64,000 nt of DNA from Eikenella glucosivorans (lineage in GTDB: Bacteria; Pseudomonadota; Gammaproteobacteria; Burkholderiales; Neisseriaceae). The DNA lies in contig NZ_JACSGR010000008.1 of assembly GCF_016025525.2 (NCBI RefSeq), forward strand, positions 1 to 64,000, read 5' to 3'. A program made the translations under genes and the position numbers. Of the stretch, positions 57,802 through 64,000 are shown piece by piece; position 1 is the stretch's first letter, and every line of letters begins with the position of its first letter. The notes below the pieces were generated by a model. It was not told where the DNA came from, did no database searches, and saw nothing but the letters and a program-made list of their open reading frames with translations.

Positions 57802-58274
57802 TGTTATCCGCAGAATCCCTGAAGCAAATCGATACCGAGCTGGCCAAATTTCCAGCCGATCAGCGCCGTTCCGCCATCATGGGCGCCCTGCGCATCGCGC
57901 AAACCGAAAAAGGCTGGCTTGCTCCCGAAACCATCGCCTTCGTGGCCGACTATATCGGCATCACTGCCGCGCAGGCTTACGAAGTGGCCACCTTCTACAA
58001 TATGTACAACCTGCATCCGGTGGGCAAATACAAGCTCACCGTTTGCACCAACCTGCCATGCGCCCTGCGCGGCGGCGTGGATACCGCCCGCTATTTGCAG
58101 GAGAAACTCGGCATCGGCTTTGGCGAAACCACGCCCGACGGCAAGTTTACCCTGGTGGAAGGCGAATGCATGGGCGCCTGCGGCGATGCACCGGTGATGC
58201 TGGTGAACAACCACAAAATGTGCAGCTTTATGACCGCCGAAGCCATCGACCAGAAACTGGCCGAGCTGGGCTGA
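57801..58274 (+). CDS. nuoE: NADH-quinone oxidoreductase subunit E
   Basis: The 24-kDa subunit with a thioredoxin-like fold and one 2Fe-2S cluster (N1a). It has 157 residues. The four ligands lie in CTNLPC and GECMGACGDAP. EVATFYNMY is the conserved helix. The DUS-rich gap that follows separates it from nuoF. Confidence 0.96.
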   Translation: MLSAESLKQIDTELAKFPADQRRSAIMGALRIAQTEKGWLAPETIAFVADYIGITAAQAYEVATFYNMYNLHPVGKYKLTVCTNLPCALRGGVDTARYLQEKLGIGFGETTPDGKFTLVEGECMGACGDAPVMLVNNHKMCSFMTAEAIDQKLAELG

Positions 58275-58328
58275 AGGCTACCTGAAAATTTTCAGGTAGC
58301 CTCAGAAAGGCATAAAAGGCTACCTGAA
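58275..58328. repeat. abutting inverted DUS pair plus a third copy, nuoE-nuoF gap
   Basis: AGGCTACCTGAAAA and TTTTCAGGTAGCCT abut to form a perfect 28-bp palindrome (58275-58302) right after the nuoE stop; AGGCTACCTGAAG follows at 58317. If it ended transcription it would cut the nuo operon, so read-through must be efficient or nuoF has its own promoter. Confidence 0.85.
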
Positions 58329-58374
58329 GACTTGAAATAAATAAGAATCAAAAGTTTAAAAGCTAGGCAAACAC

Positions 58375-59670
58375 ATGGCTATTTACCAACCAGGCGTAAT
58401 TTTCGAGCAGGTGAACACCGCTGCCCCAGACTGCTGGACGCTGGCCGCCTATCAGGCGCGCGGCGGTTATCAGGCATTGCGCAAAATCCTCAGCGAAAAG
58501 ATTCCGCAAGACGACCTGATCGCCGAACTTAAAACCTCCAATCTGCGCGGCCGCGGCGGCGCCGGCTTCCCCACCGGCCTGAAATGGAGCTTCATGCCGC
58601 GCAACATCGAAGGCGCCAAATACGTGGTGTGCAACACCGATGAAGGCGAACCGGGCACCTTCAAAGACCGCGACATCATCTTCTTCAACCCGCATGCCGT
58701 GATTGAAGGCATGATTATTGCCGGCTACGTGATGGGCGCCACCGCCGGCTACAACTACATCCACGGCGAAATCTTCGAAGGTTATCAGCGGTTTGAAGCC
58801 GCGCTCGCCGAAGCGCGCCAAGCCGGCCTGCTCGGCAAAAACATCATGGGCCTGGGCTTCGATTTCGAGCTATTCGCCTCCCACGGCTACGGTGCCTATG
58901 TGTGCGGCGAGGAAACCGCGCTGCTCGAATCGCTAGAAGGCAAAAAAGGCCAGCCGCGCTTTAAGCCGCCCTTCCCAGCCTCCTTCGGCTTATATGGCCG
59001 CCCGACCACCATCAACAATACCGAAACCTTCGCCTCCGTGCCCTTCATTATCCGCGACGGCGGTCAAAACTTTGCCGCAAAAGGCATCGAAAACGCCGGC
59101 GGCACCAAGCTGTTTTCCGTATCAGGCCACGTGGAGCGCCCCGGCAACTACGAAATCCCGCTCGGCACCCCGTTTGCCGACTTGCTGGAAATGGCCGGCG
59201 GCATGCGCGGCGGCAAAAAGCTGAAAGCCGTGATTCCCGGCGGTTCGTCCGCCCCGGTGCTGCCTGCCGACATCATGATGGGCCTAACCATGGATTACGA
59301 CGCCATTGCCAAAGCCGGCTCTATGCTCGGTTCCGGTGCGGTGATTGTGATGGACGAAGACGTGTGCATGGTGAAAGCCTTGGAGCGCCTGAGCTATTTT
59401 TACTACGAAGAATCCTGCGGGCAATGTACGCCGTGCCGCGAAGGCACCGGCTGGCTCTACCGCATCGTGCGCCGCATTGCCGAAGGCAAAGGGCGCATGG
59501 AAGACTTGGAGCTGCTCGATTCCATCGGCAACAACATGAGCGGCCGCACCATCTGCGCGCTGGCCGATGCCGCCGTGTTCCCCGTGCGCGGCTTCACCAA
59601 GCATTTCCGCCACGAGTTCGTCCACTACATCGAACACGGCAAACCGATAAAAGCGCACAAATGGTGTTGA
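58375..59670 (+). CDS. nuoF: NADH-quinone oxidoreductase subunit F
   Basis: It binds NADH and FMN at the tip of the peripheral arm and holds cluster N3. The 431-residue protein has NLRGRGGAGFPTGLKW (FMN/NADH glycine-rich loop), CNTDEGEPGTFKDR, and the 4Fe-4S ligands ESCGQCTPCREG plus GRTICALADA. The ribosome-binding site before MAIYQPG is weak (AGCTAGGCAAAC). Confidence 0.97.
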   Translation: MAIYQPGVIFEQVNTAAPDCWTLAAYQARGGYQALRKILSEKIPQDDLIAELKTSNLRGRGGAGFPTGLKWSFMPRNIEGAKYVVCNTDEGEPGTFKDRDIIFFNPHAVIEGMIIAGYVMGATAGYNYIHGEIFEGYQRFEAALAEARQAGLLGKNIMGLGFDFELFASHGYGAYVCGEETALLESLEGKKGQPRFKPPFPASFGLYGRPTTINNTETFASVPFIIRDGGQNFAAKGIENAGGTKLFSVSGHVERPGNYEIPLGTPFADLLEMAGGMRGGKKLKAVIPGGSSAPVLPADIMMGLTMDYDAIAKAGSMLGSGAVIVMDEDVCMVKALERLSYFYYEESCGQCTPCREGTGWLYRIVRRIAEGKGRMEDLELLDSIGNNMSGRTICALADAAVFPVRGFTKHFRHEFVHYIEHGKPIKAHKWC

Positions 59671-59673
59671 GGG

Positions 59674-59714
59674 TTTTCAGGTAGCCTTTGGTGAAGGTGA
59701 GGCTATCTGAAAAA
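59674..59714. repeat. DUS pair, one degenerate, nuoF-nuoG gap
   Basis: TTTTCAGGTAGCCT at 59674-59687 and AGGCTATCTGAAAAA from 59700, which has one substitution. The 152-bp gap otherwise shows only the nuoG ribosome-binding region. Confidence 0.8.
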
Positions 59715-59822
59715 TAGTTTTCCACCAGAACCGCATTATTGAAAACAACAAAACATGCCGCCGCCCGCTCACAAGCCGGCGGCGCCACCGCAAAACCAAA
59801 AATCCGTAACTAGGAACCAACC

Positions 59823-62081
59823 ATGTTACAAATTGAAATCGACGGCAAATCAGTGTCGGTAGAAAAGGGCGCCACGGTGATTGAAGCCGCGCAAAAGCTC
59901 GGCACCTATATCCCGCACTTCTGCTACCACAAAAAACTCTCCATCGCCGCCAACTGCCGCATGTGCTTGGTGGACGTGGAAAAAGCACCCAAGCCGCTGC
60001 CCGCCTGCGCCACGCCGGTAACCGACGGCATGGTGGTGCGCACCCATTCCGATAAGGCCCGCCAGGCGCAATCCGGCGTGATGGAATTCCTGCTCATCAA
60101 CCACCCGCTTGACTGCCCGATTTGCGACAAAGGCGGCGAATGCCAGCTGCAAGATTTGGCCATGGGCTACGGCAAATCCACCACCCGCTACACCGAGCCC
60201 AAACGCGCCGTGGCCGGCAAAGACATGGGTCCTTTGGTGTCTGCCGCCGAAATGAGCCGCTGCATCCACTGCACCCGCTGCGTGCGCTTCACCGAAGAAA
60301 TCGCCGGCAAGCAGGAAATCGCCATGGCCTACCGCGGCGAACATTCCGAAATCATGCCCTTTATTGGCCGCGTGGTGGAAACCGAACTCTCCGGCAACGT
60401 GATTGACCTGTGCCCGGTGGGTGCGCTCACCAGCAAACCCTTCCGATTCAACGCCCGCTCCTGGGAGTTGAACCGGCGCAAATCCGTTTCCGCGCACGAC
60501 GCGCTGGGCAGCAACCTCATTGTGCAAACCAAAGACCACACCGTGCGCCGCGTGCTGCCGCTGGAAAACGAAGCCATCAACGAATGCTGGCTCTCTGACC
60601 GCGACCGATTTGCCTACGAAGGGCTGAACCACGCCAGCCGTCTGCGCCGGCCGAAAATCAAACACGGCGGCGAATGGCATGATGTGGATTGGCCTACCGC
60701 GCTGGAATATGTGCGCAAAACCTTGGAATGCATCCAAAAAGAAGACGGCGACGGCCAAACCGCCATGTGGCTTAACCCGATGAATACCGTGGAAGAGCTC
60801 TATCTGGCCAAGAAACTGGCTGCCGGCCTCGGCATACGCCATCTGAGCAGCCGCCTGCGGGAGCAAGACAGTCGGCTTTCAGGCAGCCTGCAAGGCGCGC
60901 CGTGGCTCGGCCGCAGCATCGAAAGCCTGGCCGCCTGCGGTACAGTATTGGTGGTGGGTTCCACCTTGCGCCAAGAGCAGCCGCTGCTTACCGCCCGCCT
61001 GCGCCGCGCCGCCAAAAACGGCATGGCTCTGAGCCTGCTCGCCGCGCAGCGCGAAGAATTGTATATGCCCTTGTTGGCACAGGAAGTGCGTCATCCCGAC
61101 AGCTGGGCAGGCTACCTGAAAAACCTGCTGGCCAACCCGCAATCCGCCGTAGCCGCCAGCCTGCACAACGCCGAACAGGCCGCCATCGTGCTGGGTGCTG
61201 ATGCGCAAAACCATCCCGATTACGCTGCGATTTATGCCGCCGCCCAAGCCTTGGCCGCCGCCACCGGCGCGACCCTGGGCATCCTGCCGCAAGCCGCCAA
61301 CAGTGTGGGCGCGGAAGCATTGGATGTAAACCAGGGCTCTAGCATTGGCGAAATGCTGGCGCAGCCGAAAAAAGCCGTGCTGCTGCTGAACGTGGAGCCG
61401 GAAATCGACGTGGCCGGCGGCGCGGCTGCCGTGGCCGCGCTGAAGCAGGCGCAAACCGTGATGGCGTTCACGCCCTTCGTGAGCGACACGCTGCTGGAAG
61501 TGTGCGACCTGCTGCTGCCGATTGCGCCGTTCACCGAAACCTCGGGCAGCCTGATCAATATGGAAGGCCGCCTGCAATCGTTCCGCGGCGTGGTGAAAGG
61601 TTATGCCGATTCTCGCCCGCTGTGGAAAGTGCTGCGCGTGTTGGGCAATGTGTGCGGCTTGGACGGCTTTGATTACGACAGCAGCGAAGCCGTGCTGCGC
61701 GAAGCCTTGGATGCCGAAAGGCTACCTGAAAAATTGAATAATGCCGTGAGCTGGCAGGGCGAAGCTGCGCCGGCCGGGGCCGGCCTGACCCGCGTGGGTG
61801 GGGTGGGCATCTACCACACCGACGCCATCGTGCGCCGCTCCGAGCCTTTGCAGCAAACCGTGCAGGCGCAAGTGCCGCCGGCCCGGGTGCATCCGAACAC
61901 GTTGGCCGCGCTGGGTTTGGCCGACGGCGATGCCGCCGTGGCCAAGCAGAACGGCAGCAGCGTGCCGGTAACGGTGCGCGCCGACGAAGGGCTACCTGAA
62001 AATGTGGTGCACCTGCCGCTGCATCCGGCCAATGCCGCGCTGGGCGGGCTGATGAACGCGATTGAATTGGGGAGGGGCTAA
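59823..62081 (+). CDS. nuoG: NADH-quinone oxidoreductase subunit G
   Basis: The 75-kDa subunit homologue with several Fe-S clusters. It has 752 residues. The N-terminal part carries 2Fe-2S ligands (YIPHFCYHKKL, NCRMC), the His/Cys set for N5 (HPLDCPICDKGGECQL) and the N4 ligands (CIHCTRCVRF). A molybdopterin oxidoreductase-like domain without cofactor follows from about 215. Three DUS and one variant lie in the second half (GYLK, RLPE, GLPE, SGSL), in regions of low conservation. Confidence 0.97.
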   Translation: MLQIEIDGKSVSVEKGATVIEAAQKLGTYIPHFCYHKKLSIAANCRMCLVDVEKAPKPLPACATPVTDGMVVRTHSDKARQAQSGVMEFLLINHPLDCPICDKGGECQLQDLAMGYGKSTTRYTEPKRAVAGKDMGPLVSAAEMSRCIHCTRCVRFTEEIAGKQEIAMAYRGEHSEIMPFIGRVVETELSGNVIDLCPVGALTSKPFRFNARSWELNRRKSVSAHDALGSNLIVQTKDHTVRRVLPLENEAINECWLSDRDRFAYEGLNHASRLRRPKIKHGGEWHDVDWPTALEYVRKTLECIQKEDGDGQTAMWLNPMNTVEELYLAKKLAAGLGIRHLSSRLREQDSRLSGSLQGAPWLGRSIESLAACGTVLVVGSTLRQEQPLLTARLRRAAKNGMALSLLAAQREELYMPLLAQEVRHPDSWAGYLKNLLANPQSAVAASLHNAEQAAIVLGADAQNHPDYAAIYAAAQALAAATGATLGILPQAANSVGAEALDVNQGSSIGEMLAQPKKAVLLLNVEPEIDVAGGAAAVAALKQAQTVMAFTPFVSDTLLEVCDLLLPIAPFTETSGSLINMEGRLQSFRGVVKGYADSRPLWKVLRVLGNVCGLDGFDYDSSEAVLREALDAERLPEKLNNAVSWQGEAAPAGAGLTRVGGVGIYHTDAIVRRSEPLQQTVQAQVPPARVHPNTLAALGLADGDAAVAKQNGSSVPVTVRADEGLPENVVHLPLHPANAALGGLMNAIELGRG

Positions 62082-62083
62082 AC

Positions 62084-63154
62084 ATGCAAGAATGGTTCCA
62101 AGCCTTGTTTGCCGGCTGGTTTGGCGCGGTGGGCAGCGACATCGGGTTGGTGGTGTCGATTTTGGTGAAGATTGTGATCATCTTGATTCCGCTGATTTTA
62201 ACGGTAGCGTATCTGACTTATTTCGAGCGCAAGGTGATCGGCTTTATGCAGCTGCGCGTGGGCCCGAATGTGACTGGTCCGTGGGGCTTGATCCAGCCTT
62301 TTGCCGACGTGTTCAAGCTGCTGTTTAAAGAGGTAACCAGGCCCAAGTTGTCGAATAAGGCGCTGTTTTATATCGGGCCGATGCTGTCGTTGGCGCCATC
62401 GTTTGCGGCGTGGGCAGTGATTCCGTTTTCCAGCGAATGGCTGCTGACCAATGTCAATATCGGCCTGCTGTATATCTTGATGATTACTTCTCTGTCGGTG
62501 TACGGCGTGATTATTGCCGGCTGGGCGTCAAACTCGAAATATGCGTTTTTGGGCGCGATGCGCTCTTCCGCACAGAGCATTTCCTATGAAATCGCCATGA
62601 GCGCGGCTTTGGTGTGCGTGGTGATGGTGTCGGGCAGCATGAATTTTTCTGACATCGTAGCGGCGCAGGCCACGGGCATCGCCGGCGGCTCGGTGTTTTC
62701 CTGGAACTGGCTGCCGCTGTTTCCCATCTTCATCGTGTATCTGATTTCGGCCGTGGCGGAAACCAACCGCGCGCCGTTCGATGTGGCCGAGGGCGAGTCG
62801 GAAATCGTGGCCGGTTTCCATGTGGAATATTCCGGTTTTGCCTTTGCGCTGTTTTTCTTGGCCGAATACATTTTCATGATTCTGATTGCGGCGCTCACTG
62901 CGCTGATGTTCCTCGGCGGCTGGCTGTCTCCCTTCCCACAAAGCTGGGGCATCATCGGCACGCCGGGCGCGTTTTGGATGTTTGCCAAGATGGCGATGGT
63001 GCTCTACGGCTACTTGTGGATTCGCGCCACCTTCCCGCGCTATCGCTACGACCAAATCATGCGTTTGGGGTGGAAGGTGCTGATTCCAATCGGCTTTGTC
63101 TATATCGTGTTCTTGGGCTTGTGGATGGTATCGCCGCTGAGCCTGTGGAAATAA
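62084..63154 (+). CDS. nuoH: NADH-quinone oxidoreductase subunit H
   Basis: This membrane subunit completes the quinone chamber and links it to the proton-pumping arm. The 356-residue protein has eight or more transmembrane helices. ERKVIGFMQLRVGPNVTGPW and ETNRAPFDVAEGESEIVAGF are hallmark loops. It starts 2 bp after the nuoG stop. Confidence 0.97.
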   Translation: MQEWFQALFAGWFGAVGSDIGLVVSILVKIVIILIPLILTVAYLTYFERKVIGFMQLRVGPNVTGPWGLIQPFADVFKLLFKEVTRPKLSNKALFYIGPMLSLAPSFAAWAVIPFSSEWLLTNVNIGLLYILMITSLSVYGVIIAGWASNSKYAFLGAMRSSAQSISYEIAMSAALVCVVMVSGSMNFSDIVAAQATGIAGGSVFSWNWLPLFPIFIVYLISAVAETNRAPFDVAEGESEIVAGFHVEYSGFAFALFFLAEYIFMILIAALTALMFLGGWLSPFPQSWGIIGTPGAFWMFAKMAMVLYGYLWIRATFPRYRYDQIMRLGWKVLIPIGFVYIVFLGLWMVSPLSLWK

Positions 63155-63194
63155 TTTTCAGGTAGCCCGAAGGCTGCATGAGGCTACCTGAAAA
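63155..63194. repeat. inverted DUS pair, nuoH-nuoI gap
   Basis: TTTTCAGGTAGCC at 63155, overlapping the end of the nuoH stop region, and AGGCTACCTGAAAA at 63181-63194. A third place where a potential hairpin interrupts the nuo operon. Confidence 0.85.
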
Positions 63195-63238
63195 ATAATT
63201 GAATCATTCGAATAACCCCATACAGGGTGCAAATAACA

Positions 63239-63718
63239 ATGGCTAATTTAGTAAAAACTTTTTTGCTCGGCGAGCTGGTGAAGGGCATGGGCCTGACGCT
63301 GAAGAATTTTTTCGCCCGCAAGGAAACCATTATGTTCCCCGAGGAGAAGACGCCGCAATCCGTGCGTTTCCGCGGGCTGCATGCGCAACGCCGCTATCCG
63401 AACGGCGAGGAGCGCTGCATTGCCTGCAAACTGTGCGAGGCGGTGTGTCCGGCGATGGCCATTAACATCGAGAGTGAGGAACGCGAAGACGGCACTCGCC
63501 GGACCAAACGTTATGATATTGATTTAACAAAATGTATTTTTTGCGGTTTTTGTGAAGAAGCCTGCCCCACTGATGCGATTGTGGAAACGCATATTTTCGA
63601 ATACTGCGGCGAGAAAAAGGGCGATCTGCACATGACCAAGCCGATTTTGCTGGCCATCGGCGACCAATACGAAGCTGACATCGCCAAGCGTAAAGCGGCC
63701 GATGCACCGTACCGCTAA
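63239..63718 (+). CDS. nuoI: NADH-quinone oxidoreductase subunit I
   Basis: This ferredoxin-like subunit has two 4Fe-4S clusters (N6a, N6b) between NuoG and NuoB. It has 159 residues from MANLVKTFLL. Ligand sets CIACKLCEAVCP and CIFCGFCEEACP are complete. An earlier ATG at 63227 adds four residues; GGGTGC upstream is a weak site for either. Confidence 0.96.
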   Translation: MANLVKTFLLGELVKGMGLTLKNFFARKETIMFPEEKTPQSVRFRGLHAQRRYPNGEERCIACKLCEAVCPAMAINIESEEREDGTRRTKRYDIDLTKCIFCGFCEEACPTDAIVETHIFEYCGEKKGDLHMTKPILLAIGDQYEADIAKRKAADAPYR

Positions 63719-63730
63719 GGGAGTGTGAAG

Positions 63731-64000
63731 ATGACTTTTTCCCTGATTTTATTTTATGTGCTGGCGGCTATTATTTTGTTTGGCGCGCTGCAAACTGTTA
63801 CCGTGAAAAATCCGGTGCATGCCGCGCTGTATCTGGTGCTCACTTTCTGCACCAGCGCGATGATGTGGCTGCTGATGCAGGCGGAGTTTCTCGGCATCAC
63901 GCTGGTGGTGGTGTATGTGGGCGCGGTGATGGTGCTGTTCCTGTTTGTGGTGATGATGCTGAACGTGGACATCGAAGAGATGCGCGCCGGTTTCTGGCGG
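63731..64000 (+). CDS. nuoJ: NADH-quinone oxidoreductase subunit J, 5' part
   Basis: The gene runs off the window after 90 codons. The visible part begins MTFSLILFYVLAAIILFGAL and includes NPVHAALYLVLTFCTSAMMW and VVYVGAVMVLFLFVVMML, the first three helices with the pi-bulge helix typical of NuoJ. GGGAGTG precedes the ATG. nuoK-N are expected beyond the edge. Confidence 0.95.
   Translation, partial: MTFSLILFYVLAAIILFGALQTVTVKNPVHAALYLVLTFCTSAMMWLLMQAEFLGITLVVVYVGAVMVLFLFVVMMLNVDIEEMRAGFWR

Overview
This window is bacterial chromosome from the family Neisseriaceae, most probably Eikenella. The main reason is the very frequent 13-mer AGGCTACCTGAAA and its reverse complement TTTCAGGTAGCCT. This is the Eikenella dialect of the neisserial DNA uptake sequence (DUS; 'AG-eikDUS'). 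Gene content also fits (comEA, hemDXY, NAD-dependent large glutamate dehydrogenase, LpxK/KdsB, a nuo operon of beta-proteobacterial order). I see no rRNA operon, CRISPR array, prophage or restriction system. Nearly all of the window is core metabolism.

Layout. 0-2.5 kb: comEA (DNA uptake) lies between two different IS630-family elements. 2.5-8.7 kb: minus-strand genes fau, a Kef-type antiporter, a sirtuin, a nitrilase-family amidase, fbp and a DUF2059 protein. 8.7-11.1 kb: a 53-residue membrane protein, then leuA preceded by a candidate leader peptide and carrying an extra N-terminal helix-turn-helix-like domain. 11.1-18.2 kb: lipoprotein, nrdR, amino-acid-binding lipoprotein, hemD-hemX-hemY and another lipoprotein. 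18.2-25.6 kb: pgsA/uvrC/DUF4124 to the left, guaB, fabD, fabG and dut to the right. 25.7-34.2 kb: a DUF945 protein, then gdh-tsaB-rimI-udg, a tightly packed minus-strand run. 34.4-41.4 kb: slyD, ribH-nusB, folA, lpxK, a secreted protein, trm112-like-kdsB, DUF1287 and an rRNA pseudouridine synthase. 41.6-47.8 kb: lysC, a divergent LysR regulator, a membrane protein, a lipid A acyltransferase, a decayed transposase, and DUF971/58-aa ORF/ubiE. 48-54.7 kb: nadE-yggS, proC-yggT, dksA, tRNA-Met(CAU) and tRNA-Ala(GGC), dsbB and mgtE. 54.9-64 kb: the respiratory complex I operon nuoABCDEFGHI and the start of nuoJ, with a perfect FNR-type palindrome upstream.

Recurring themes. DUS copies occur as inverted pairs after most genes, where they can act as terminators. 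They also lie inside genes, encoding GYLK, RLPE, FQVA or SGSL according to frame, and in a third forward frame they supply the stop codon of folA, lpxK, kdsB and (as a variant) hemD. Between several DUS pairs lies a second family of short repeats built from small CTTCG...CGAAG hairpins. One set of these is translated in frame inside the uracil-DNA glycosylase-family protein. This nested repeat, the leuA leader/HTH arrangement and the cysteine-poor DksA and sirtuin are the observations most worth following. I did not find a convincing multi-gene defence or novel enzymatic system.
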